A stretch of DNA of 64,000 nucleotides, taken from assembly GCF_004339565.1 (NCBI RefSeq), contig NZ_SMFZ01000001.1, positions 1,736,001-1,800,000 of the forward strand, given 5' to 3'. Below are positions 44,558 to 53,321 of this stretch, piece by piece. A program made the position numbers and the translations under genes. Positions within the stretch are counted from its first letter, which is position 1. The number at the start of each line of letters is the position of its first letter. The stretch comes from Pseudonocardia endophytica. GTDB lineage: Bacteria; Actinomycetota; Actinomycetes; Mycobacteriales; Pseudonocardiaceae. The notes beneath the pieces were generated by a model. It was not told the DNA's origin, searched no databases, and saw only the letters and a list, made by a program, of their open reading frames with translations.

Positions 44558-45349
44558 TCAGTGGATGGTCAGCCCACCGGTCGGGCTCGCGACCAGGCCG
44601 GTGAGGTAGTGGGACCGGTCCGACGCGAGGAACGCGACGACGTCGCCGATGTCGGTCGGCGACGCGACCCCCAGCGGGCTGCGTTCGATGATCTTCTCGT
44701 ACTGCCGGCGATGGCGGTCACCGACAGCGCCCTCGTTCTCGAAGGCGGCGGTCCAGGACGGCGAGTCGCGGACCACGGTGACGCAGACGCAGTTGACCCG
44801 GATCTGGTCGCGGGCCAGCTCCGTGGAGAGCACCTTGCTCGCCATGATCAGACCACCGGAGAACGCGGCGATGGCGGTCTGGCCGGGCGTCGGGGTCCGC
44901 CCACCTTCCGACGTCACGAACACGACGCTGCCGCCACCGCGTTCCCGCATCGCCGGGACGGCCGCCTGCACGACGTTCAGCTTCGACGCGACCGCCTGCG
45001 CGACGAACGCGGTGACCTGCGCCAGGTCGATGTCACCGAACGGGCCGCGGACGTCGGTCGAGCGGGCCGCGTCGTCGTCTCCCCCGGCGCTGGGGACGAC
45101 GACGTCGACCCCGCCGAACCGATCGACCGCCGCGGCGACGACCGCGTCCATGTCCGATCTGGATCGGACGTCGCCCGCGACGAACTGCGCGGTCCCGCCC
45201 AGGTCGGCGATCTCGGCGAGCACCGGTCCGGCCCGGCTCTCGTCCCGCCCGTTCACGACCACGGTCATGCCGTCCACGGCGAGCCGTAGGGCGACGCCCC
45301 GGCCGATCCCCCCGGTGGCGCCCGTGACGATCGCGACCTTCCCGCTCAT
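44558..45349 (-). CDS. SDR-family protein lacking the catalytic Tyr and Lys
   Basis: 263 residues with an intact cofactor site (VTGATGGIGRG near 8-18) and catalytic-type Ser in FVTSEGG. Thirteen residues after that Ser, where Tyr is expected, there is Ile (TAIAAFS), and the Lys four further on is Ser. It keeps the ARDQIRVNCV and TGLVASPTGG ends. It may be a non-catalytic partner or use other residues. The start is coupled to the upstream alcohol dehydrogenase (ATGA). Confidence 0.86.
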   Translation of the reverse strand: MSGKVAIVTGATGGIGRGVALRLAVDGMTVVVNGRDESRAGPVLAEIADLGGTAQFVAGDVRSRSDMDAVVAAAVDRFGGVDVVVPSAGGDDDAARSTDVRGPFGDIDLAQVTAFVAQAVASKLNVVQAAVPAMRERGGGSVVFVTSEGGRTPTPGQTAIAAFSGGLIMASKVLSTELARDQIRVNCVCVTVVRDSPSWTAAFENEGAVGDRHRRQYEKIIERSPLGVASPTDIGDVVAFLASDRSHYLTGLVASPTGGLTIH

Positions 45350-46473
45350 CCTCGGTGCCGCTCCGCGAAGCTCACGACTCCGCGCACGTTCAGTCCCCGG
45401 TGCATGTCCGCGTAGGCCTCGTTGATCTGCTCGATGTCGTAGGTGCGGGTGACCAGCTCGTCCAGCTTCAACGACCCCGCCTTGTACAGGTCGAGCAGCA
45501 GCGGGATCTCCCGCGCCGGACCGCCCATCCCGTACAGCGCCCCCTGGATGCGCTTCTCGTGCAGGGCCAGGTCGAGCAGCGGGACCGGGATTCCGGTGAG
45601 CTGGTGGTTCGCGGCGCTGACCAGGACGACGGTCCCACCGGTCTTGATCGTCGCGTACGCCTCGCCGACGTGCTCGCCGGTGACCACCCCGACGCAGACG
45701 ATCGCCTGGTCGGCGCCCTGACCGTTCGTCAGGCTGCGCGCGAGCTCGTCCGCCTCGGCGATGTGCGCGACGGCATCGGTGGCTCCCAGCTTCAGCGCGA
45801 GCTCGCGCTTGGACTCCACCGGATCCACCGCGATCACCCGATGCGCCCCGACGTGCCGCGCGCCCTGCACGGCGTTGATGCCGATCCCGCCGACGCCCAT
45901 GACGATCACGACGTCGCCGGGCACGATGCCGGCCGCGCGCACGGCGGAGCCCCATCCGGTCGGCACCGCGCATCCGACGATCGCGGCCACCTCGAACGGC
46001 ACGTCGCGGCGGATCGGGGTGGCGGACACCTCCGGCATCACGGTCCATTCGGAGAACGTGGAGATGCACGCGTTCTGGGCCACGCCGTGCCCGTCGGCGT
46101 GCATCCGGAACGTCCCGTCGAGCTGCGTGCCGACGGTGATCAGAGCGCCGTTGACGCAGATGTTCTGACGGCCGGTCACGCAGTTGCGGCACCGACCGCA
46201 GGCCGGGATGAACGACGTGACGATGTGGTCGCCCGGCGCCACCCGGGTCACACCGGGACCGACGGCCTCGACGATCCCGGCGCCCTCGTGCCCGCCGCAC
46301 GCCGGGTAGGAGTGGAACGGGATGTCACCCTGCGCGAAGTGGTCGTCGGAGTGGCACAGGCCGGTCGCCATGATCTTGACCAGTACCTCGCCCGCCTTCG
46401 GCGGATCCAGATCGACCTCGCGGACGTCCCAGGTGCCGGGCGTGTCCCAGAGCAGAGCGGCCGTCGTCTTCAC
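45346..46473 (-). CDS. Zinc-containing alcohol dehydrogenase, NDMA-dependent/mycofactocin-associated type
   Basis: 375 residues, starting VKTTAALLWD from GTG 46473 with AAAGGA upstream (GTG 46503 also in frame). Zinc ligands are GLCHSDDH and GGHEGAG; the structural cluster is CGRCRNCVTGRQNIC; the nucleotide motif is GVGGIGINAVQGARHVGA. It is a clear paralogue of 39209-40339. It forms an operon with the SDR-like gene and has a LysR box 75 bases upstream. Confidence 0.9.
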   Translation of the reverse strand: MKTTAALLWDTPGTWDVREVDLDPPKAGEVLVKIMATGLCHSDDHFAQGDIPFHSYPACGGHEGAGIVEAVGPGVTRVAPGDHIVTSFIPACGRCRNCVTGRQNICVNGALITVGTQLDGTFRMHADGHGVAQNACISTFSEWTVMPEVSATPIRRDVPFEVAAIVGCAVPTGWGSAVRAAGIVPGDVVIVMGVGGIGINAVQGARHVGAHRVIAVDPVESKRELALKLGATDAVAHIAEADELARSLTNGQGADQAIVCVGVVTGEHVGEAYATIKTGGTVVLVSAANHQLTGIPVPLLDLALHEKRIQGALYGMGGPAREIPLLLDLYKAGSLKLDELVTRTYDIEQINEAYADMHRGLNVRGVVSFAERHRG

Positions 46474-46547
46474 GACATCGTCGTCCTTTCCGTGAAACAG
46501 CACGAAAATGCTGCGTCCGGATTCTCTTTCCCGGTACCGCGCGGAAT

Positions 46548-46565
46548 CAATTGACGATTCGTGAA
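46548..46565. promoter_or_regulatory. LysR-type box before the alcohol dehydrogenase operon
   Basis: CAATTGACGATTCGTGAA. It contains TTGACGATTCGTGAA, a near-perfect T-N11-A palindrome. Matching boxes lie at 53274 and 54523. Confidence 0.6.
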
Positions 46566-46590
46566 CCAGCGGTTCGAGGGGCCGAAAGCG

Positions 46591-47520
46591 TCACATCGGG
46601 CCGTCCCCGGCGGGGTGGTCGAGCAGCTGCTCGATCAGCGCCTGACCCGCCGGGCTCGCGCCGCGCCCGCGCGCGGTCGCGATGCAGATCTTCCGCTCGG
46701 CCCACGGCTCGGCGAGCTCCAGCACCCGGACCCGGTCGGCGACGTCGCGGCCGACGAGGCACTCCGGCTGGGCGGTCACTCCGAGGCCGGCCTGGACCAG
46801 GCTGAGCGCGACACGTCCGCTGCGCACGCTGAACCGCGGCTCGAAGTCCTCCCCGAGCCGGCGTGCCGCGGCGCGGAACGCGTTCACCATCGGCCCGACC
46901 GCGATCAGGTTCTCCGGGAGGAGGTCGGCGAACGTGATGCGGTCGCGATCGGCGAGGCGGTGTCCGGTCGGCAGGACCGCGACGATCCGGTCCCGCCGGT
47001 AGGGCTGGACGTCCACGCCGGACAGGTCGAGCTCGTGCGCCGAGGCGAACACACCGACGTCGGCCTCCCCGCGCGCGACCTGGTGCACGATCTCGGCGTT
47101 CTCGATCTCGTGCACGACGAGCCGGACGAGCGGGAACTGCCGGTTGAACTCCCCCAGCTCGTGCGCGAGGAACGGGGCGATGATGGAGCGCGCGGACGAG
47201 ATCGTCAGGTCTCCCTGGACGCCCTCGGTGAACGCCGCGATCTCGGCCCGGATGTCCTCCAGGCTGCCGAAGATCGTCCGGACGTGGCGGGCCAGCACCT
47301 CACCGGCCGGCGTCGGCACGACACCCTTCGGGGTGCGCTCGAGCAGCTCGATGCCCGCGATGCTCTCCAGATCGTGGATCCGCTTCGTCGCCGTGGAGGC
47401 GGCCACGTTCTCCCGCACCGCCGCGAGGCCGATCTGGCGCTCCTCGACCGCGGACAGGAACAGCTGCAGCGTGAAGAGATCGACCTGACGGATCAGGTGC
47501 AGTCTGTTGAACGAACCCAC
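46591..47520 (-). CDS. LysR-family transcriptional regulator
   Basis: 309 residues from a GTG. The N-terminal winged HTH is LFTLQLFLSAVEERQIGLAA, then RENVAASTATKRIHDLE and GIELLERTPKGVVPTPAG. The LysR substrate domain spans about 95-300. It is flanked by the operons that carry the TTGACG box and is the natural candidate to bind it. There is no such box in its own 61-base upstream gap. Confidence 0.92.
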   Translation of the reverse strand: MGSFNRLHLIRQVDLFTLQLFLSAVEERQIGLAAVRENVAASTATKRIHDLESIAGIELLERTPKGVVPTPAGEVLARHVRTIFGSLEDIRAEIAAFTEGVQGDLTISSARSIIAPFLAHELGEFNRQFPLVRLVVHEIENAEIVHQVARGEADVGVFASAHELDLSGVDVQPYRRDRIVAVLPTGHRLADRDRITFADLLPENLIAVGPMVNAFRAAARRLGEDFEPRFSVRSGRVALSLVQAGLGVTAQPECLVGRDVADRVRVLELAEPWAERKICIATARGRGASPAGQALIEQLLDHPAGDGPM

Positions 47521-47581
47521 GTCACGGCTCCTACGGCGTTGTGCAGCAATTCAACGCGAGCAGCCGTGCCGCGACAAGCCG

Positions 47582-48727
47582 TCATGCACGCACCGGCAGG
47601 ACGGCGTCGAGCCGGTCGTTGTCCGCCCCGATCCCGCGCACGCCGTGCAGCGGCGGCGGCCGGGTCCCGTCGAACGACAGGGGCAGTCCGACGACGCCGA
47701 GCTCGTCCTCCTCGGGGGCGCCGATGATGCCGAGGGCCCTGGTCTGCTCGTGTGCGACGAGCTCGGGCGTCGTCTGCACCGGCGCCACCGGGATACCGGC
47801 CGCCTGCAGCCGCTCCCGCCACTGCGCACGGGTGCCGGTGGCCAGGCGCTCGCCGATCAGCCGGTCGATCTCGTCGCGGTTCTCCAGGCGCCCGGCGTTC
47901 GTCGCGAACCGCGGGTCGGTCCCCCACTCCGGGTGGTCCAGGGCGGCGGCGAGCCGCGCGAACAACGCGTCGTTGGCGCAGCTGACGATCAGGTCGCCGT
48001 CGGTCGTCGGGTAGGCGCGGTGCGGCACGATGAACGCCACCCCGGAGCCGTGCCGCCGCCCCGGGTTCCCGTCCGCCCCGTAGCCCGCGATCCCGACCGA
48101 CATCCAGGTGATCGCGGTCTCGAGCAGCGACGCGTCCACCGACGCCCCGGTGTGCTTGACGTGGCGACGGTTCAGAGCGGCCAGGATGCCGATCACCGCC
48201 CACATCCCGGCACCGAAGTCCACGATGGACACACCGGCACGCACCGGGCCGCCGTCGGCCTCCCCGGTGATGTCCATGATCCCGGAGAAGGCCTGCATCA
48301 GCGGGTCGTAACCGGGCAGCGAGTTGAGCGGCCCGGTGGCGCCGAACGCACCGATCTCGCAGTGCACGAGGTCCGGCTTGGTCACCCGGAGGCTGTCGGC
48401 GTCGAGCCCGTACTTCCCGGCCGACCCCGGCCGCAGGTTGTGTAGGAACACGTCCGCGCACTCGGCGATCAGCCGGTGCAGGGTGGCGAGCTGGTCGCGG
48501 TCCTTGATGTCGATCTCGAGATAGTTCCGTCCCCGGTTGAGCGCGTGGAACGCCGCACCGCAGCCGCGCCACTGGCTCGGGCCCCAGCCCCGCGCGGAGT
48601 CGCCGGTCGGCCGTTCGATCTTCCAGACCTCGGCGCCGAGCTCGGCGAGGATCTTACCCGCGAACGGCGCGGACGCGCTGTCACTGAGCTCCACCACGAC
48701 GACGCCGGCGAGCGGAAGGTCGGTCAT
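47582..48727 (-). CDS. CaiB/BaiF-type CoA transferase
   Basis: 381 residues. AGKILAELGAEVWKIERPTGDSAR lies near 23, the catalytic Asp in LPGYDPLMQAFSG near 138, and GASVDASLLETA near 190. Its ATG overlaps the stop of another CoA transferase (48724), so two class III transferases are made together and could form one heteromeric enzyme, as known for BbsEF. It is the last gene of the operon starting at 53206. Confidence 0.88.
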   Translation of the reverse strand: MTDLPLAGVVVVELSDSASAPFAGKILAELGAEVWKIERPTGDSARGWGPSQWRGCGAAFHALNRGRNYLEIDIKDRDQLATLHRLIAECADVFLHNLRPGSAGKYGLDADSLRVTKPDLVHCEIGAFGATGPLNSLPGYDPLMQAFSGIMDITGEADGGPVRAGVSIVDFGAGMWAVIGILAALNRRHVKHTGASVDASLLETAITWMSVGIAGYGADGNPGRRHGSGVAFIVPHRAYPTTDGDLIVSCANDALFARLAAALDHPEWGTDPRFATNAGRLENRDEIDRLIGERLATGTRAQWRERLQAAGIPVAPVQTTPELVAHEQTRALGIIGAPEEDELGVVGLPLSFDGTRPPPLHGVRGIGADNDRLDAVLPVRA

Positions 48728-49905
48728 GATCGTTCCTCCGTCAGGATCTCGATCTCGCTCCGGTCGAACCCGTACTCGCGCAACAGTTCCGCCGAGTGCT
48801 CCCCGAGCCGGGGCGCCCGGTGACGCTGTTCGGGCGCGCTCTCGCTCCACCGCTGCGGGATCCCGATCGTCCGCAACCGGCCCTCGCTCGGGTGGTCGGT
48901 CTCGGCGAAGAACCCGACAGCCGTCATGTGCGGGTCGTCGAGCAGCGTGTCGGGCGTGTTCATCCGGATCGCCGGGATGTCCGCATCCTCGAGGATCTTC
49001 ACCCACTCGTCGGTCGACCGGGTGGCGAACACCTCCGCCAGGAACGCGTAGAGCTCGCCGATGTTCTCGGTGCGGCCGGCGATGGTGGCGAACCGCGGAT
49101 CGACGGCCAGGTCCGGGCGGCCGACGGCGGCGAAGAAGCGCTGCCAGTGCCGGTCGGTGTACACGTTCACGCCGAGGTACCCGTCGAGCGTGCGGTAGGG
49201 GCGGCGGTCGGCGTTCATCATCCGCGCGTAGCCCCAGTCCCCGATCGGCGGCGAGAACGTGTGCCCGTAGAGGTGGTCACCCATCGTGAAGTGCGCGAAC
49301 GTCTCGAACATCGGGACCTCGACCTCCTGGCCACGCCCGGTGCGCTCGCGGTGCAGCAACGCCATCGCGACCGCCGACGAGGCCGCCATCCCGACCACCC
49401 GGTCCGCCACGGCGGTGGCCACGTACTGCGGCTCACCCTGCTTGCGGCTCTGCAGGACCGGCATCCCGACGGCGGCCTGGATGAGGTCGTCGTAGGCGGG
49501 CTTGGCCGCGTACGGGCCGTCCTGACCGAACCCGAAGCAGCCGCAGTAGACCATGCGCGGGTTGTCCTCGCTCAGGTCCGCATAGGACAGTCCGAGCCGG
49601 CGCATGGCGGCCGGGCGGAGGCTGTGCAGCAGGACGTCCGCGCGGCGGGCCATGCGGCGCACCGCGTCCCGGCCCTCGGTGGTCTTCAGGTCCAGCACGA
49701 GGCTGCGCTTGTTCCGGTTGAGGTGCAGGAAGATCGCGGCCATGCCCGGGTTCCGGGCGGGGCCGACGCCGCGGGTGGTGTCCCCGGCCGGGGCCTCCAC
49801 CTTCGCGACGTCCGCGCCCATGTCGGCGAGCAGCAGGGACGCGTAGGGCCCCATGAAGTTCGACGTCAGGTCCAGGACCCGGATCCCGTCCAGCGGCCCT
49901 GGCAC
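48724..49905 (-). CDS. CaiB/BaiF-type CoA transferase
   Basis: 393 residues from a GTG two bases after the DUF35 gene. SLLLADMGADVAKVEAPAGD lies near 24, the catalytic Asp in KPAYDDLIQAAVG near 138, and GQEVEVPMFETFA near 195. It pairs with 47582-48727. The length matches formyl-CoA transferase relatives. The partner acids are unknown. Confidence 0.88.
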   Translation of the reverse strand: MPGPLDGIRVLDLTSNFMGPYASLLLADMGADVAKVEAPAGDTTRGVGPARNPGMAAIFLHLNRNKRSLVLDLKTTEGRDAVRRMARRADVLLHSLRPAAMRRLGLSYADLSEDNPRMVYCGCFGFGQDGPYAAKPAYDDLIQAAVGMPVLQSRKQGEPQYVATAVADRVVGMAASSAVAMALLHRERTGRGQEVEVPMFETFAHFTMGDHLYGHTFSPPIGDWGYARMMNADRRPYRTLDGYLGVNVYTDRHWQRFFAAVGRPDLAVDPRFATIAGRTENIGELYAFLAEVFATRSTDEWVKILEDADIPAIRMNTPDTLLDDPHMTAVGFFAETDHPSEGRLRTIGIPQRWSESAPEQRHRAPRLGEHSAELLREYGFDRSEIEILTEERS

Positions 49906-49906
49906 G

Positions 49907-50308
49907 TCAGATCCCCGCCGGCTCGAACACCGGGAGCGTCTGCTCCCCGCGACGGTCGAACCGGACGCGCACCGGCATGTCGATCGCGACGGCGTCGGGA
50001 TCCGCGTCGATCCGGGTGAACAGGTGGTAGCCCTCGTCGAGCCGGACGAACCCGACCGTGTACGGCGCGATGCCGGCGAACACCGGCGTCGGCGCGCGCA
50101 TCACCGTCGAGTACGACCAGACGACGCCGCGCCCCGCCGACTCCTCCCAGGTCAGAACGTCGGACGAGCAGTGCGGGCAGACCGAGTGCGCGGGCCAGAT
50201 CGCGTCGCGGCACCCGCCACAGCGCTGGAACGTCAACCGCCCCTCGTCGCACGCCGTCCAGTACGGCTCGGCATCGAGCTGCCGGTAGGGCTGCGGCCAG
50301 TCCCTCAT
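49907..50308 (-). CDS. DUF35 OB-fold zinc-ribbon protein (thiolase partner)
   Basis: 133 residues. A rubredoxin-like zinc ribbon uses C30, C33, C44 and C47 (RCGGC and CPHC), followed by an acyl-CoA-binding OB fold (VVWSYSTVMRAPTPVF). DUF35 proteins bind SCP2-type thiolases and aldolases. The ATG overlaps the stop of such a thiolase-like gene upstream, so the two are probably a complex. Confidence 0.9.
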   Translation of the reverse strand: MRDWPQPYRQLDAEPYWTACDEGRLTFQRCGGCRDAIWPAHSVCPHCSSDVLTWEESAGRGVVWSYSTVMRAPTPVFAGIAPYTVGFVRLDEGYHLFTRIDADPDAVAIDMPVRVRFDRRGEQTLPVFEPAGI

Positions 50309-51525
50309 GATCCGCTCTCCTCACGGCCGAGCACCATCACGCCGCTCGCGGCCAGCATGCCGCCGGCGCCCTGCACCAGGACGGTGCGCGGGCGCTGCGC
50401 CGGGGCGAGACCGAGTGCGGTCCCGCGGAGCTGGCGGACGGCCTCGACCAGGCTGTCCATGTTGCAGGAGATCCCGGGCTGGCCGAACGACAGCCAGCCG
50501 CCGTTCGTGTCGGTCGGCAGGTCGCCGTCGACCCCCGTGCGGCCCTCCCGGTACGGGTCGACGCCGTGGCCCTTCTTCGCGAAACCGAGGTCCTCCATCA
50601 GGATCGGACCCATGTGCGCGAAGTTGACCGACAGCTGCAGCATGTCGATGTCGCCGGGGGTCAGCCCGGACGACGCGTAGGCCTGCCGGGCGGCCTCGAC
50701 GGACGCGGTGTGCGTCAGGTTCGGGAACTCGCCCATGCCGGCGAAGCGGCCGTCGGCCATGTTCATCCGGTCGGTCAGGTACTCGTGCGTGGACGCCGAG
50801 CCGTAGCCCAGAACGTGGACCGGATCCCGGTGCTCGCGGGCCCGCTCCGGCGAGGTCACGACCAGTGCCCCGCCGGTGCCGCCGCCCCAGGTGGAGCACA
50901 TCCACCGGCGCAGCGGCGTCGCGACGTAGGGCGAGGACAGAACCTTCTCCCGGTCGATCTCCCCGTGCCGGGCCTTTGCGGCGTGCGGGTGGTGCGCACC
51001 CCAGCGCTGGTTGGCGACGGCGACGTCGGCCAGGTCCGCCTCGTCCGCGCCGTACTCGTGGAAGTAGCGGTGCGCGGCCTGGGCGTAGAGCGACGGGATC
51101 GTCGGCCCGTAGGGCACCTCGAACTGCGGGTCGGAGTCGGCCTCGGCGCCCATCGCCACGGCGTCGACGAACAGCTCCGTCGCGTCGCTCTGCAGGCAGA
51201 GCACGTGCTCGGCGCGCCCGGCCGCGATCATCTGGGCGGCGACCGCGACGGTCGACGTCAGACCGGCGCCGTGCAGGGTGATCTCGCTGTTCAGCGTCAC
51301 CGGCATCTGCATGTGGGAGCAGAACACGTTGCTCCACTGGGAGCGCTTGTCCGCCCACGGCGAGCGGCCGGTGAACACCGCGTCGACCCGGTCCTTGCCG
51401 ATGCCGGCGTCGGCGAGCGCGGCGGTCGTCGCCTCGACGGCGAGCTGCATCGGGTCCTTGCGGTCGTTCCTCGTCGCGTACGCGTCGCCCATGCCGACGA
51501 TCGCGGCGACCGGCTCCCCGCTCAC
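50305..51525 (-). CDS. SCP2 thiolase-like protein lacking the catalytic Cys, probable DUF35-dependent aldolase (Ltp2-like)
   Basis: 406 residues with a thiolase fold. The N-terminal nucleophile position reads TLHGAGLTST (84-91) and has no Cys. The C-terminal GHPxGATG block reads FGQPGIS, so the His is lost too. The steroid side-chain enzyme Ltp2 is a Cys-independent aldolase of this superfamily that works with a DUF35 partner; the same pairing is present here. With the MaoC and acyl-CoA dehydrogenase genes upstream, retro-aldol cleavage of a tertiary 3-hydroxyacyl-CoA is a reasonable inference. Confidence 0.87.
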   Translation of the reverse strand: MSGEPVAAIVGMGDAYATRNDRKDPMQLAVEATTAALADAGIGKDRVDAVFTGRSPWADKRSQWSNVFCSHMQMPVTLNSEITLHGAGLTSTVAVAAQMIAAGRAEHVLCLQSDATELFVDAVAMGAEADSDPQFEVPYGPTIPSLYAQAAHRYFHEYGADEADLADVAVANQRWGAHHPHAAKARHGEIDREKVLSSPYVATPLRRWMCSTWGGGTGGALVVTSPERAREHRDPVHVLGYGSASTHEYLTDRMNMADGRFAGMGEFPNLTHTASVEAARQAYASSGLTPGDIDMLQLSVNFAHMGPILMEDLGFAKKGHGVDPYREGRTGVDGDLPTDTNGGWLSFGQPGISCNMDSLVEAVRQLRGTALGLAPAQRPRTVLVQGAGGMLAASGVMVLGREESGS

Positions 51526-52028
51526 ACCCGCTCCGGCTGCTTCTCCGTGGGGAGCGACGAGCCGAGCAGGGCCTCCAGGTCCTCGCGGCGGCGCAGCATG
51601 AGCAGGCTCCACTCGCCGCGCTGCACGACGTGCCCGTCCTGGTTGAGCGCCTTGACCAGGAACGTCGTCACCCCGTAGGTGTCGTCCTTCTCCTTCTTCG
51701 CGACCACCTCGGCCGTGGCGTAGATCGTGTCGTCGATGTGCACCGGCTTCGTGTAGCGCATCGTGTCCAGGCCGTAGTTCGCCTGGATCGCGGGGCCGAA
51801 CTGGATCAGGCCGGTGACGATCGAGTACGTCAGCGACCCCTGCACGAGGCGCTCGCCGAACCGCGTCTGCTCGGCGTAGTGCTTGTTCGAGTGGATCTCG
51901 ATCCAGTTGCCGGTCAGCGCGCAGAAGTTGACGACGTCGGCCTCGGTGATCGTGCGCCCGCCGGAGCGGAAGACGTGCCCGACCTCGAGCTCGTCGTAGG
52001 GCATGTCGACCCGGTTGTTGATCTCCAT
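51522..52028 (-). CDS. MaoC-family hydratase/dehydratase
   Basis: 168 residues, one hot-dog domain with RTITEADVVNFCALTG and a hydratase motif GNWIEIH at 40-46. The usual Asp of GDxNPxH is Asn41 here, while His46 is kept. It may need a partner subunit or have altered activity. GGGAGAG precedes the start. It lies between acyl-CoA dehydrogenase and the aldolase-like gene and would hydrate the enoyl-CoA. Confidence 0.88.
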   Translation of the reverse strand: MEINNRVDMPYDELEVGHVFRSGGRTITEADVVNFCALTGNWIEIHSNKHYAEQTRFGERLVQGSLTYSIVTGLIQFGPAIQANYGLDTMRYTKPVHIDDTIYATAEVVAKKEKDDTYGVTTFLVKALNQDGHVVQRGEWSLLMLRRREDLEALLGSSLPTEKQPERV

Positions 52029-52057
52029 CGATCTCTCCCTGATGTTCGCGACGGGTT

Positions 52058-53206
52058 CTACGCCGGCAGGCGCATCGACTTGGCGATGATCGTGCGCTGG
52101 ATCTGCGAGGTACCGCCGCCGATCGTGGACTGGACGCTCTCCCGCAGGTAGCGCTCCATGTCCGCCTCGGGGAGGTTCGCGTAGCCGCCGAGAATCTGCA
52201 TGCCCTCCAGAGCGCAGCGCTTGAGCGTCTCGGAACCGAAGAGCTTGGCCATCGACGTCTCGCGGGCGGCGGGCGTGCCGCCTGCCTTGATCTGGGCGGC
52301 GCGGTAGCAGAGCAGCCGGGCGGCATCGACCTGCGTCTGGCAGTCGGCGAGGGTGTGCTTGAGGACCTGGAAGTCGAAGATCGGCTTGCCGAACTGGGTC
52401 CGCTCCTGGGCGTAGCGGTTGGCGGTGTCGACGGCCGTCTGCGCGTTCCCGACGTAGGCCGCGGCCACCGCGCAGCGTTCCAGCTCCAGGTGGTCGGTGA
52501 TGATCTTCCAGCCCTCGCCCTCCTCGCCGAGCAGCGCGTCGCCCGGGACGCGCACGTCGTCGAGGAAGATCTCCGTGGTGCCGGTGGCGTGCCGGGACAG
52601 CGTCGGCAGCTTGCGGATGTCCAGCCCGGGGGTGTCGTTCGGGATGAGCAGCACGGACAGGCCGTTGTGCTTGTTCTCCGACGTGCGCACCAGCATCGCG
52701 ATGATCGTGTCGTCGGCCGCGGCGCCGCTGCACCACAGCTTCGAGCCGTTGACGATCCAGTCGCCGTTCTCGTCGCGGCGGGCGTGCGTCTTCGTCGCCG
52801 CCGCGTCCGAGCCGGCGTCCGGCTCGGAGATCGACACCGAGAACCGGATCTGCCCGTCGATGAACGGCCTGACGTAGCGCTCCTGCTGGGCGGCGTTGCC
52901 GAACTTGACGATGTTCATCGCCGTGAACGTCGGCACCAGGACCGAGCACGCGAAGTCGAACCCGAACTTGCCGAGCCCCTCGGCCATCAGCGAGTAGTCG
53001 AAGATGTCGCCCCCGGAGCCACCGTTCTCCTCGGGAATCATGATGCCGAGCCAGCCCTGCTTGGCGATCTTCGCGTACGCCTCGTAGGGATACTCGCGGT
53101 GGAAGTCGCAGTTCCGGACGTACTCGACCGTGACCTCCTTGTCCATGAAATCGTTCACGGTGGCGAGCCAGTCCGACTGGGACTCGTCGAGGAAGTTCTC
53201 AGACAT
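52058..53206 (-). CDS. Acyl-CoA dehydrogenase, helix-G catalytic Glu type
   Basis: 382 residues. SVSISEPDAGSDAAATKT and KLWCSGAAADD line the flavin. The C-terminal catalytic position is STIGGGTSQ, without Glu, while LELERCAVAAAYVG carries a Glu at the isovaleryl-CoA dehydrogenase position. It is the first gene of the 53206-47582 operon and has a LysR box about 70 bases upstream. Confidence 0.9.
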   Translation of the reverse strand: MSENFLDESQSDWLATVNDFMDKEVTVEYVRNCDFHREYPYEAYAKIAKQGWLGIMIPEENGGSGGDIFDYSLMAEGLGKFGFDFACSVLVPTFTAMNIVKFGNAAQQERYVRPFIDGQIRFSVSISEPDAGSDAAATKTHARRDENGDWIVNGSKLWCSGAAADDTIIAMLVRTSENKHNGLSVLLIPNDTPGLDIRKLPTLSRHATGTTEIFLDDVRVPGDALLGEEGEGWKIITDHLELERCAVAAAYVGNAQTAVDTANRYAQERTQFGKPIFDFQVLKHTLADCQTQVDAARLLCYRAAQIKAGGTPAARETSMAKLFGSETLKRCALEGMQILGGYANLPEADMERYLRESVQSTIGGGTSQIQRTIIAKSMRLPA

Positions 53207-53273
53207 GGTTTCGCACTCCTGCGCTCGATTTCGGGTCGATACCATCGACGCTAATCTCGTTGATCCGCGCAAA

Positions 53274-53291
53274 CAATTGACGGTTCTCGAA
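53274..53291. promoter_or_regulatory. LysR-type box before the acyl-CoA dehydrogenase/aldolase operon
   Basis: CAATTGACGGTTCTCGAA, matching the box at 46548 at 15 of 18 positions. Confidence 0.6.
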
Positions 53292-53321
53292 ACGGGAGTT
53301 CGCCCGCGTCGAAGTACCGGC

